This document shows, in pieces, positions 11,382 through 22,687 of a stretch of 64,000 nt of DNA. Source of the DNA: Pezicula radicicola (lineage: Eukaryota; Ascomycota; Leotiomycetes; Helotiales; Dermateaceae). Positions within the stretch are counted from its first letter, which is position 1. Each line of letters starts with the position of its first letter. The translations under genes were made by a program, and so were the position numbers. The stretch covers positions 1,435,295 through 1,499,294 of the forward strand of contig PDUO01000006.1 in the NCBI GenBank assembly GCA_003008705.1. The letters are read 5' to 3'. The notes under the pieces are model-generated. The model was given only the letters and a program-made list of their open reading frames with translations, was not told where the DNA came from and searched no databases.

Positions 11382-14300
11382 ATGGATTCTGAAGTCGCAG
11401 GACAGATGGCCCAGTCGTCAGACAGCATCAATGGTATTGTACGCCGCTTTAGTGACCGGGTTAATATGACGCACCCCGAAGAGCCTCTGGCAGTTGCTCT
11501 TGCTGCCCAGGAAGCAAAGGATGAGGAAGAAGTCAACAAGGCGAATTTGCTCTCGCACTAGTGGCAGTTACTTTTCATACCCGGCACCATTCAAAATTTC
11601 GAGTATGTGCTTGTATTTCCAATACATGACGCTTCGGCTGACAATCACGAGAACACGAGAAGAGGCACTGCTAGACCAGTCAAGCAAAGAACTCGCAGCA
11701 GCTTGGCTCAAGTTTCAGAAAAATCTCCCAAAAGATCAAAAGTCAGAAGTTCTGGACGGTCCTCCAAGACTTGACGAGGTTTTCAAAGCTGTTAACACTG
11801 CGCACACGACATGGAAAGCAAAAGAGCAAAGCAAAACCGCAAAATCTCTCTTCCAAGGGCTGTGCAATAATCTCTATGAATACAAGGAGGTCTTTGCGGT
11901 CATTCCGAATAATGATAAATACGTTTGTCTTTTGACAGGAAGCCTCACGGCAATTGTAAAGGTATGTTAGAGAAGCCTCATGGCAGCTTCGAGAAGTTAA
12001 ATGGAGTGAGTTACTCAACTAAAAACTAAGTAAGTTACTTAAGTCAAGTGAGTTACTTAGGTCAAATGAGATTAGATACTTAAGTACTCAAGTTCTTGAA
12101 GTAAAATTACCCTTTTCTAGTAGATTGCTCGTTGGTTCGGAGTTATCTTTGAGCTACTCCTAAGATGTCTAGAAGGTGTAAACTAACTCCAAGGTGTTGA
12201 ATTTAGGCTACGGTCAACCACAAGAAAATTGCAGACGGTATCTCTGACTGTCTAGATAATCTCAGTGAAGATATTGGCTATTGGAAACGACAATTACAGA
12301 TCCACAACAACAATGACTTCATGAAACGATATGTCGCCCAGCTTTATGTGTTGGTATTCCAACTTCTGGTTGATATCATGGGATGGTACAAGTCAGGCCT
12401 CAAGCGAGTCTCCCACTCTTTCAATAGCCAGTCTTTTGACAATATCGTCAAAGTGAAAAAAGATAAGATGCAAGCTCTAGCACAGAAGCTTGAAAACGAA
12501 GGAAAACTGGCAACCGAAGCAAATGTACAGACATTGCTCGCATCGACCGAACAAATTAATGTAGAAGAAGTTCTAACTCGTTTCGAGAGTCGTATAATGG
12601 AAGAGTTCGACAAGCGACTGGAGAGGCAACAAGGGATTCTGGGAAGTTCAATCCAAATGACGTTGCGTGACGAAGCTCGAAATGCTCTTTGGAACTATCA
12701 GGTTATTGGAGCGAAGACATCAATGCAGCAACTCACGCAGAGTAGCGAGTCGAATTCCGAAGTTCGAGACGGTTCTCTTCGAATATACAGTGGGTGGACA
12801 AAAGTCTGTCATACTCTTTTTTTAAGCGAACCTATCATAATTATATTTTATCTATAATAGCTATAACTTCTTCAATTTAAAAGCAATTAGAAAACCGATA
12901 GTTTCATTTAAAAGAGAAGCTTCTAATTAATAATATATAAACTCAGTACTTTGTATACCAGCCTTCTACAGCTATAATTACAGTAACTCTCTTTTATATA
13001 CCAGATACAAGCTTATTTAACATCTCCTCTTCTAACAACTCCCAAGCCTCTTTTGCTGCCTTAATTAATAAAGCTTTTATAGCATCATTATCCTTCATAG
13101 TTATAAATTCAGGATATAACTCAATAATCTTTGCCTTTAGTATCTTCTATAGGTTTTCGATAGGGTTTAGGTTAGGTGAATAAGGGGGGTGATCCACCAA
13201 TTCTATAGCTATTTTAATGAACCAATCCCTAATAATATATACTTTATGAATCGGGGCGTTATCTTATATAAAGATACTATTATCGTCGAGAATAGTTGGA
13301 AGATATTCCTGAATAACTTCAAGGTATCTTCGAGCTGTAACCCCCCCCCCCCTCTTACTTTCAGTATCTCCTTTCATTACTACTAAGTCAGACCTAATCC
13401 TAAAGCCAAAACAAGCCTAGAATATAGTAGTCTTTCCTTTCGTAGGTTCTCCTTACACTACCCAAGGCTCAAGTACTTAGCCTATTTAGTTAGTTAATAA
13501 TAGACTTTATAAATAGATGTCTTACTAACCTCTTTCTCGATAAACAAAGTCCTATTTCCCTCCCTTTCCCCTCTTAATTGAGTACTTATCAGACCATCTC
13601 CACCTCTTCCAAAAGACAAGAGGTATTCTATTATACTTCAAAGCCTATACTAGCCTAGTAGTAGCTCTTTCCTTTGTTAGGAGTGGCCTTTTCTTGCACC
13701 TCTACTTCTGTATACCTGATTTCTTCAAAAATCGATATATAGTCTTCTTTTTAACTTCAGGGTAGATAGTTGTAACCAATTGAGCTACTGTAATCTTAGG
13801 ATCTACTACGATTGTTCGAAATATCATCCTCTACGCCCTTATTGTAAGTTTGGAAGGCCTGCCTGTCCGTGGTTGTGAGATACCAGAGGTCTGGTTAGGA
13901 GTATTTTCGAAGATTTTTCGATATGTATTTGGTAGGAGGTTTTCTTACTGCCCAATTACAGGATATGATACGCCATGGTTCCGCGTACCTACTATTCGAT
14001 TGTGCGTACCAGGGGAGACCTCTCCTAAGGCAGGGCGGGCTGTATTGGGTGGTCGAGGCATTTTCTTGTAGAGAGTAGGGTGGGGGGGAATTCTGTATTT
14101 CGGGTGTTTCGTAAAAACCGGACAAACTTTTGTCCACGCACTGTATACCAAGGTCCAAATTCAAGCCAGCGCCCTTCGTCTTCAGAAATATCGACAACCA
14201 GGCCTTCTAGAAGCGTTTACAGCAAAATCACAAGGACTGGATCTCAATCTTGAAATCTTCCGCAGAATACGAGCTTGGACAAATGGTACATCAACTCAGA

Positions 14301-14923
14301 CACTTTGGATTTGTGGGCCATTTCAAGCTCCAACGCCTTCTCAGTACACTTTAGCGAGCGCGTACCTCACATCAACGGCACAAAGGACAGGAGTTCCAGT
14401 TCTATCATACTTCTGTCTGCGCAAGGACAGTCAAAATCAAGTTGAGGATCCAGATGAAAGATGTGTAACAGATGTCACAAGACTTTTATATTCTCTCATT
14501 TCACAATTAGTTGACTTGATGAACGATGCCGTGGAAACCGAGTTAAACTTCTCCACAACACGATTTGCCGCTCTAGATGGATCAATCGATACTTTACCCG
14601 AAGCAATAAGCCTACTCAAAGACTTACTGTCCATCCGGCCCCAACTACTATTCTGCTTTATCGACGGTCTACAATTCTTACAACGAAACCCGACGAAGAT
14701 CGAAGCTCACGCTCTGCAGGATGTAATTGCAATGTTTCGCGCTCCTACTGAAAATAGCTGTAGTGGTATTATCAAGACTCTGTATACTACTGATGGATTT
14801 TTTGAACCCTTGGGTGTTTTGAGGGGGAATGAGAGACTTAATGCTGTCGATTTTGAAGGGGAGGAGAGGATTGGGAAGAGGGAGGTTGATAGGGCTGAGT
14901 TGAATTTGTTAAGGGATATTTAA
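11382..14923 (+). pseudogene. DUF7708 / STAND-like protein gene split by a transposon
   Basis: The start MDSEVAGQMAQSSD is at 11382. After a first intron that I cannot place exactly (about 11550-11650), the DUF7708 domain begins with REEALLDQ and AAAWLKFQKNLP and continues to AIVK. An intron at 11962-12206 joins to ATVNHKKIADGISDCL and RYVAQLYVLVFQLL. DUF7708 caps many fungal NACHT/STAND proteins. The frame is cut at 12787 by a TA-flanked Tc1-type element and resumes at 14146 in another phase. The distal part has the STAND-like strand TLWICGPF without a GKT/S Walker A loop, VLSYFCLRKD, and a Walker-B-like LLFCFIDGLQFL. The end is at 14923. Even with the element removed the phases do not match, so a further indel or unseen intron is implied. 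Product presumably lost. Confidence 0.85.
12788..14143 (-). mobile_element. Tc1/mariner-type transposon with decayed transposase
   Basis: The element is 1356 bp long, flanked by TA (12786-12787, 14144-14145). The inverted ends are CAGTGGGTGGACAAAAGTCT and CAGTGCGTGGACAAAAGTTT. On the minus strand, from about 13870 to 13140, transposase motifs can be read between stops: an N-terminal helix-turn-helix (DPKITVAQLV, then KKKTIYRFLKKSG), the DDE-core strand DNAPIH (13263-13243), and HPPYSPNLNPIEN (13197-13150), the classic Tc1 YSPDLNPIE signature. Several in-frame stops make it non-functional. It lies inside the DUF7708 gene. Confidence 0.92.
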
Positions 14924-15159
14924 GGGATTTGCCGGTTATGGAATTTATGTGCTGTAAAGTGTTCGTATGATATCCTATGTATAGAAGTTAGTAGTAAGAG
15001 TTGCAAATTTACCTATGTTGCAGTAAGTGAGTGTATCTTTGATGTGTGTGCTAGTTATTAATGACCATAGTTAGTCTAACCAGAGGCGCGTTCTAGGTCT
15101 GTTCAGCCAGTAATAACTTTGTTCACAACACTCAAATTTCTGCATTACTGATCAAGATG

Positions 15160-15241
15160 CCAAGAACCCATGGGTTACCCACAAGGTGGGTTGGGTTGGG
15201 TTAGATAATCCAATAGGTCAGAGTACCTATTCCACAGTCTA
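15160..15241. mobile_element. Fragment of hAT-like MITE family M3
   Basis: The stretch from cccatgggttacccacaagg to gtacctattccacagtct resembles the right terminal part of the complete element at 40727-41266, which ends gggtacccattccgcagtct. The left end is not found. Confidence 0.6.
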
Positions 15242-15404
15242 CTCCTCTTCAACCACTGCAGACGATTCCCACAGATTTCTACCAGTACACTATTATAAAC
15301 TATAACGACTTATCGAGACAAAGACAGTCACGAATAAGACCTGCGCTCTAAATTTTCTTCATCACCCTCCCTTATCCCAACAAAGACGTTAAAGTTCCTC
15401 CCGT

Positions 15405-15480
15405 TGCGAATGTTCTTTTATTAAAATTTATGCAGTGCTGCTGTCACAAGCACATTCACTGCCACGACAGGATTTCTTAT
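15405..15480. repeat. Dispersed direct repeat, copy 1
   Basis: This diverged copy of about 76 bases contains attaaaatttatgcagtgct, then gctgtcacaag, then ctgccacgacag. Copy 2 is at 16133-16210 in the same orientation. Confidence 0.7.
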
Positions 15481-16132
15481 GGTGATATTAGATCATAGGT
15501 TACTAGGTTATTACTATACTTTATATTTATATATTTATAGTTGTGGTATAATTTTGTAGCTGTCGTTAAGAAAGAAAGAATTTGTTATAGGAGGGAATCT
15601 AAATTGTGCATACTAGTAAAAAGTTCAGAAACCTTGCTAGAATATACTTAACTTAGAGTAGTAAGAGTTGGGAGATAGTATGTGTGTAATAAGTTTAGAT
15701 AAAGGGCGTGGAAGTACACCAGCTTGTGTCAGGTACTGTCTTCTGTTATAAGACTTATGCGCTATAGGAGGCCTATATTCTCTGCCTTGTAGAAAACAAT
15801 GCTAGAATTATATAGTAAAGGTTTGGTGTTCTGAAAAGGGAATTTTAAAGGTGATAATGTGAGGACTTAAGATAATTAGATCTCAGAGCCTCATGTTAGG
15901 ATATAGTGTTACGAAATATTAACAACACGAAATGAAACCTTTGATAAAGTATGACAAACTATACAAGTGTGCATTTGAGTTCATCGGGTAAGATTGATAT
16001 TAGAAGGAGGGAAAGAGGGACTCGGTATCTCAATAGCTATGATCGCGCATTAATAGCACAAGAGAGCAGTAGATAACACCATTCTTCTTCTTTAGTCTAG
16101 GCAGTCTGAAAATTTTCTTAGAGCTCTAAAAG

Positions 16133-16210
16133 TTTTATTGCGAACATTCATTATTAAAATTTATACAGAGCTGTTGTCACAAACTTGCTTGCTGCCACGA
16201 CAAAACTTAT
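16133..16210. repeat. Dispersed direct repeat, copy 2
   Basis: This copy contains attaaaatttatacagagct, then gttgtcacaaa, then ctgccacgacaa. It matches copy 1 at 15405-15480 in order and spacing. Confidence 0.7.
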
Positions 16211-16628
16211 TACGATAACAGATAACGGAGTAATAGATTTGTAAATTTGCTCTCAATCTAGAAAGTAGGACTTTACTTTAGATACTCTAAATACCTGCAG
16301 CTAGAGCCCTCTCAACGTACATCATCCTCTCGAGTTAGCTCAGGCACATCTCTATCCTCATCCCTAGAATCGTCCTCGCCATTGAAGACTCTTCTGGGGC
16401 ATAGGCATGGTTCTTAATCCAGTTCAATTGCAAGGACTTAGGTAGTGTGACCAGATTTGTTGATATTGTTTGATATTGATGGGTTCTTCTTTTCTGCTGT
16501 ATTTAACTCTGCTGCTGTATCTACACTACTTAGGTATACAGAACCATCATCTTGGGGCAAAACCCAACCCTCCTCACTTAGGATCAAGACCTCAAGACCC
16601 CAAGACCACAGAACAAAAATTACAAAGG

Positions 16629-18211
16629 TCATAACGGAATATCCTTCCCCTGCACCTTCCCCTGTTTCCTCTCCTCATTCTCATTCTCATCCAAAACAGC
16701 CTTCCTCCTCGCAACAATCCTCTCCTCAATCGACATATCAACCCTCGCAGGAACCATATCACTAGCCGGAATATCACTCAAAATCTCGGGGAAATGTTTA
16801 AAAATCTCCGGTCCCATAGTCCAACATCCAATATCTCGTATACGTTCCTCAAAAGTAGGAGAGACTGTATAGAGACCTGTTTCTGTGTTTCGGGAGTAGC
16901 AATCCCGAAATTCAAAGGGCCAAAGGAATCGGAAGGATTGTGCGAAGAGTTCCCAGAATTTGTTATTACAGTAGCGATGTTGGGAGAAGACGAATCTTTC
17001 GCGTATTCCTGGCCTTTTTGTGTGTAAGAAGAGGGGATATTGGATCAGTGGAGTCAAGGATTTAAGGTGTCTTACTTACCATGTAAAGTAAGATATTGCG
17101 TATGAGTGAGGTAGCAATAATTGCGAAGGCCTGTGAAATCAGTACACATGGAAATCCAACCCGAAAATCACTTCCCATACCTATTGTAAGACCAAGCTGG
17201 TAGTCTAGAAGAGATTTGAGGTGTACAATTCACATGCGACTGCATCACCTTTGACATGTAGAGCATAATACTCAGCCTCTCAACCTTTCCACAACAATAA
17301 AACATACCCTCGTCAATCTGCCGTAGCACCTGCCATGAGGGATAAAACCTTAAAATATTCTCTATTGAGCTCCATCCTTCGACTATAGCCCGGATTGGTA
17401 TTGTTTCGTTTAGAATCGAGTCCTCTTGTGCGATGGCCGCTCGTACAGTAGGCTTTTGACATGTCATAAGTACTTCATTGGCAAAGCGCCACTGATTTCG
17501 TTTTTGTGGTGAAGTGGCATTTAGTACCGAGGTGCTGCACTCACACGAGGGGTCGGCTGGTATGATTGGACTGGTGATTTCATGGGGAAACCCCTCGGTA
17601 GAAAATAGATGAGTTCCTTCTTGACTGGTCGACGCTGTGGAATGTTTCCTTGAATTTTGTGAAGGCGAGTTGAAGTTTGAAGGAGCTGGTGTGTGAGGCA
17701 TTAAGTCTGGGGTTTCTAGGCCATTTGAAGGATGGCAATCATATAAGAAACTGTGGTTTTCTTGATTATTGGCGTGGTTGAAAGTAGTGGTTTGCTCCAT
17801 GTTCGCGAACTCGTAAGTTGGCCATTTTGTCGGAGTAGTGCTGCAATCAATAGAATCTTCGCATGAACCTGTTTCGACTTGAGAGTCTGTACGACCTGGC
17901 TGACAGCTTGGTAGAATTTCGGGGCTCCCGTAATTTTTCGTCACGTGTGCTACATCTCTGAGGATTCGTTTCAACTCGTCTCGCTCCTTTTGTAGTTCGG
18001 ATACTTGGGCCATCAATACGGCAGTCCGACCACTAGAGTCCTGCTCCTCGAACTCCTTGACTAGATTCTCGAGATGTGCTATTCGTGTTCTGGTCCTATC
18101 ACGTGCCATGCGCTGGGATTTTCTATCTAGCTCTCGCTTCTTCTCTTGACGCAAAGCTATGCGCTCTGCTGCCGTAGCGTCGGGAGGGGCATTATTGGTG
18201 GGCATCATCAA
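16629..18211 (-). CDS. bZIP transcription factor with C-terminal DUF3425
   Basis: This nuclear DNA-binding regulator has 488 residues in three exons: 18211-17181, 17130-17080, 17013-16629 (GT-AG introns, phases consistent). The N-terminal basic region (about 22-45, KRELDRKSQRMARDRTRTR) runs into a short leucine zipper (IAHLENLV and onward). A long Ser/Thr/Pro/Asn-rich middle follows. The C-terminal DUF3425 (PF11905) begins about 250 with FANEVLMTCQ, and includes HSYAISYFTWPGIRERF across the short 51-base exon 2 and FWELFAQSFRFLWPFEFRDCY. This bZIP-DUF3425 architecture is widespread in filamentous ascomycetes, some members acting in stress or secondary metabolism. The target here is unknown. 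The stop-to-stop gap to the MFS gene upstream is about 1 kb, so co-regulation is not obvious. Confidence 0.93.
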
Positions 18212-19168
18212 TAGAGATGGTAGTAGTATGCACTAAAGATGCTGGAATAGATGATGGCACAGGGTTGTGGCAATACTAGTAACGTAAATTTACTCCTAAA
18301 GACAGAGGTTGGGTGAATGGGTAAGGTGATATTAATGAACAGTGGGACGTATCCACCCAAGAAAGCGGGGAGATCACGGATGCTTCGGACATATAAGACG
18401 TCATTTTAAGAGCATTCCTTGGCTGTCACCAACATGTTTTAACATTTACCCATGCAATGTTCTTCCCAGATGCTCCAAATTTATGGCTAGAAGCATTCGA
18501 CCTTTTAACTATTTCAACATACACTTTTACCAGCTCTTACTGTTTGTGAAGAGTAAATTTAGAGGCCTATGTGCTAGAGTAAACGATCATTCGTCGTGCT
18601 CCTGAAGCGTTCTTCGATTACCGTGTTCATTGTCTCGTCAGATATCATTTTCAATAGCTACCTATCTATGTGAGTAGCTAACTTAATTTTAATAACTCAT
18701 TTACTATATAGCCCCCATCAAAATAATATTTTTTTAAAGTAAAAAGTATTAAGTCTAAGAGTCTTGAGCTCCTGTGCTCTCCAATTGGCAGGGGATTAAA
18801 CATCGAAGCCTCAATCATAAGTCTCTGGCAAGTCTAGCGTTCTGAGTTCTGGCATAAATGTATCTAGCTCGCTAAAGTTGTGCTCGTCTATAGAGCGTAA
18901 GCAAACAGATTTGCTTTTTTGCTAAAACAGCAACTACGAGGTGACATAAAACTGGCTGGGAAGCTTTAATTTTCCTTAGTTTCAAATATCTTTGAAAGTA
19001 AATAGAGATCTAGTGACTCAGTAGATTTCCTTTTCCATGGTCGCAAAACTGTGTATCAATTTGTATATTATAAGATTAATGAACATAAGCCAGGAGAGCA
19101 TCTTATAAATCTCGATATTATGATCGGAACATCCCACTGCCATAATCTCCAATGAACAATAGCTCGAC
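18212..19168. other. Intergenic, no gene seen
   Basis: This is the 5' flank of the bZIP gene and 3' flank of the MFS gene. It is A/T-rich with only short unsupported ORFs. Confidence 0.5.
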
Positions 19169-21127
19169 TTAATGTGGCACCAACCCCATATCAATATTCT
19201 TCCTCACCAAAGCCCAATACTCAACCCTACTCTTAGCTCTAAACTTCTTACCCCAAGTAGTCATAACCAAGAATACAGCACTAATAGCCATACCAATAAA
19301 AGCAGCCGAGATAAAACAATTTTGAGTTCCCATTCCATCCAACCAAGGAGTAATACTATCATCAATCAAATTAGCAGGGATTATTGTAATGTAATAGACG
19401 GAAGGAGAACTAACCCATAACCAATTGCAAAACTCATGGTATTCCGAACGATAATGACTGTTGTCATAGCTTCACCACTAAGCTCCTTGTAACTATCAAT
19501 CATGTAATTGCAGCTAAGTGTGATACCGCATGTATTGGCGAAGGCAAGGGTGAACATGGCAAAGATTAGACCGAACCAATGGACTCCGTGAGCTGCTCCT
19601 ACACCCCAGAGCAATAGTGATCCAGGAACAATAAACACCTTAAATAAATGTTAGCCAATGTGACTTCGGTGTCAAGATTGAACTTACGCATGCTGCGAAA
19701 GGCCAAAGACGCTGCTCTGGCTCCATGATTCCTTTGTTTCTTCTCACTAGACGAATTGTGAGCCAATCACTGAAGCGACCTGTGAACAGTGCACTAAATG
19801 AATAAATAAGTATATTTTTTCAGAGTTCCGGTTTGGATTTCTTCTTCTTACCCGCCGATGACACCAAGACAGCAAGAGAGGTAACTCAAGCCTACGAATG
19901 AAGAGCTGAAGTTATATGGAGGAGCTGATAACAAAACCGAGGCAGTTGCATTCAATACGTTGAACCAGATCAAGTAAGTGCCGTACGAGAATCTTGATTC
20001 AATTAGTATTAGTTATACCATTCCAGTGAACTTTTGCTTACCCAGCATAGAAAATCACCGGCCACGTCAAAAATAACAATCCAAGCCCAGCCCGATATAA
20101 CATACGGTTCGGCTTCGGTTTATCCTTCAACGCCAACTTCTGCACAAAAGTCTTCTTATGCCAAACTTCCACATTTACGTTGTCCAAAGTCGGTACTTCC
20201 GCATCAGGTTTCGGTGCCTTCTCCGCATCAGAAATTCTTAAACTTTCAGCAGAGTTCGAGTTACTTCCTTCGATGATCCCAACAGTCTTTCGCTCGTAAT
20301 TCGTTTCTTCCATGAAGAAGAAAAGGAAAATAAAGGCGAAGGCGAGGAAGATACTGGGCCAGTAGAATACCCATTTCCAACCTTGGTACTCATTGATGAA
20401 TCCGCAGATGACGGGGGCGAAGTAATTGCTACCTGCTAGGAAGAAGGCATATACTCCCATGTAGGTACCTCGTTGATGAGAGAAGTACTGTATATGGAGT
20501 AAGTAAACAACAAGGATGCATTAGTAAAAGGAAGAGAACTTGCCACATCAGTAACCGATATCTCTGGTAAAGCTTCAATAGGAGCTGCAAAGAACCCACC
20601 AATAACGTTCTTCGCAATCCATTGACCGTTGCTGCCAGCGTATGGACCCCACATGGTTAAAGCAAGGGTAGCCAAAACGGAAATCAGATATGTTGGCCGC
20701 TTTCCATATTGCAATGCGAAGGGCTGCCAGAAAAGAAGTCCCCAGCCACAGAGTAGGAAGAGATAGCCCGTGCCAGCATTTAGATCTGAGACTGTGAGGC
20801 CGGTTGCTGTTGAGAGTGGGACTAAGACTGAGTAGACGACTGAGCCGGCAATTCCAACAAATAAAGTGTAGCTGGATGGAAATTAGAGGATATTTCTCTT
20901 GTGTCAGGGTGGAATGAGTTGCCTTACACGCTAATACAAGCAGTAGAAAGTGCTTTTCTTCGTGGACTCCAATTCAATGGGTCATCCGGATCGCTTGAAG
21001 GGGTAGGAACCAGTACTACATCTTCAATACCCTCAGCATGCTTCGTAAGCATGCTGTGATCCAAATCGACCAAGTGAACGGTTCCGGGAATAGCTTCATT
21101 GTCAATCTCTCCATGATGATGCCCCAT
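19169..21127 (-). CDS. MFS transporter (DHA1/HOL1-like), seven exons, one GC-AG intron
   Basis: This plasma-membrane proton-coupled transporter has 543 residues. Exons are 21127-20928, 20871-20544, 20487-20042, 19992-19852, 19793-19688, 19638-19415 and 19355-19169; all phases close. The cytosolic N-terminus carries [16 protein letters not shown], a signature of fungal drug:H+ antiporter-like MFS proteins. About twelve hydrophobic segments follow, with motif-A-like [26 protein letters not shown] in the first half and [17 protein letters not shown] in the second. A large loop between the halves (about 270-330) is charged. The intron at 20543-20488 has a GC donor (gcaagt). Substrate is unknown. 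Neighbouring amidases suggest, but do not show, a nitrogenous substrate. Confidence 0.93.
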
Positions 21128-21211
21128 TTTGTTGGTATGAGAACAGTGAACACGATGAAGACAATAGAATGAGTCTAGTTATTCTTAAATGAAATCATCC
21201 TGTCGATTGCC

Positions 21212-21221
21212 TTATATATAT
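21212..21221 (-). promoter_or_regulatory. Putative TATA box of the MFS gene
   Basis: Read on the minus strand the sequence is tatatataag, about 85-95 bases before the ATG at 21127. Confidence 0.5.
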
Positions 21222-21554
21222 CACTCCAAAAGCATCTTTGCATCTCATCCTTATCAAAAGAGGACCAATTTACAATGTCAACCAATCGAATACCACGCAC
21301 CAACCCACTTTTGTGTTTCCCCTCTGCAAACCTAGGTGCTCGTTCCCAAAATCCTTATCAAGAATGAGAGATGGCAGATGGCATCGATATCATCGAGGCG
21401 ACGGCACAGAACAAAAAGATTTGATAAGAATCAGCCAAGGCTAGGAACAGCGCGCAAAAGTGCCCCATTGGGTACGGGGGAAACTTATAGAGTAAATCAA
21501 GGTTGGGGTGACCCGATACCCGTTAATTTATTTCCGGGTATGAACCCCCTAATT

Positions 21555-22178
21555 CAACGACGACGATAGTCTGGCTTTTCGTACTTTGGCTGGAAAGTTA
21601 GTCAAAAAACCAGACGGCCATCTGGTTTTTAACTAGACCAACCGTCCAGCTAATATAGTAGACTGTTTGTCCAAAAAGCCATAGTCTAGATAAGTTACAA
21701 GAAGTTAGTCTAACTTCTTATTAGTAATCTATCCCCTAGTTTATCAGTTGTAACCTGCACAGACAACTAGGACGTGCACGACAAAACCTATATATTTTTT
21801 AGTAGGAAAATTCTGAGGATGTCGAATCCCTATATAAAGTTACATTTAACGTACTAAGGGATATAAGGGGAGGGAGGGTAAGTAAAAGGTAAGAAATAAG
21901 GATATATTTTAATAATTTTACTACAATCTTGTATATATGTATGTATATAACTATATACTACTTCTACTTATATTTAAAATCTTAAGTAAAACTACCTAAT
22001 ATTACCTAATATGGAGGCGGGGGAGGGCTACAGCCGCCTCTGAAAAGCCAAAAGGCTGGCTTTTCTATCTTCCCGGGAAATAGCCTAGACAGAGGTCCAG
22101 AAAAGCCACTAAAATAGTAGACGAAGAAGCTGGCTTTTTTTGGCTTACCCAGCTTCTTATAGACTATCATCACCGTTG
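21555..22178. mobile_element. Non-autonomous DNA transposon, family M2, copy B, with nested MITE
   Basis: The left end is caacgacgacgatagtctgg and the right end (reverse complement) is caacggtgatgatagtctat. The element is the inverted counterpart of 7133-7533. It is longer because a copy of MITE family M1 (21730-21862) and flanking A/T-rich DNA sit inside it, which gives the order of insertion. Confidence 0.72.
21730..21862. mobile_element. Short MITE, family M1, copy 2
   Basis: The inverted ends are tatcccctagtttatcagtt and (reverse complement) tatcccttagtacgttaaat. The core is ggacgtgcacgacaaaacct, then tgtcgaatccctata, as in the other two copies. Confidence 0.72.
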
Positions 22179-22553
22179 CCCGATACCCCTATTTCTAGGC
22201 GAAGATTTCGCCAAGTGCCGGAAAGCTTGTGTCATTGTCCCAACTCAGCTGTCGATGAGGAGAAAAGCCTCGCTTTTTAAGTTTTCTTTCTAGAATTATG
22301 CAAAATATGGAAATCCTCGGAAGTTTGGATTATCTTCTTGCATCTCGGGATTCCATGACAATTTGAGGAACTTTAATTTGAATGGTCAATGGCCCCGAAT
22401 GTAGAGGCGCAAAATGACCCCATTGGTTCCCCGCGACTTACCCCATTCTCACTACCTCTCGGCGCTAAGAGGAACACCCGATAGGTACAGGAAAATGTAA
22501 GACCTAACGACCAACGACCATCAATTCTTCCGAGGTATATTCAACACCTTCCA

Positions 22554-22562
22554 TATATAAGG
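22554..22562 (+). promoter_or_regulatory. Putative TATA box of the amidase gene
   Basis: TATATAAGG lies 126 bases before the ATG at 22688, followed by a C/A-rich leader. Confidence 0.55.
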
Positions 22563-22687
22563 CTTCACTCAACTCAAAGCTTGTAACGCATAATCACAAG
22601 AGATCACCAAATCCCATTCATACGGTCAAACCTACGCAACCACTCTTCATCTCTCCCACTCTCCATTGTGTTCCTCAACGAGAAATC

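Larger units (their letters stand above)
14924..16628. other. Intergenic with repeat fragments
   Basis: I see no gene. The stretch holds a fragment of the hAT-like MITE family at about 15160-15241 and a pair of direct repeats near 15410 and 16135, and is otherwise A/T-rich. Confidence 0.5.
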
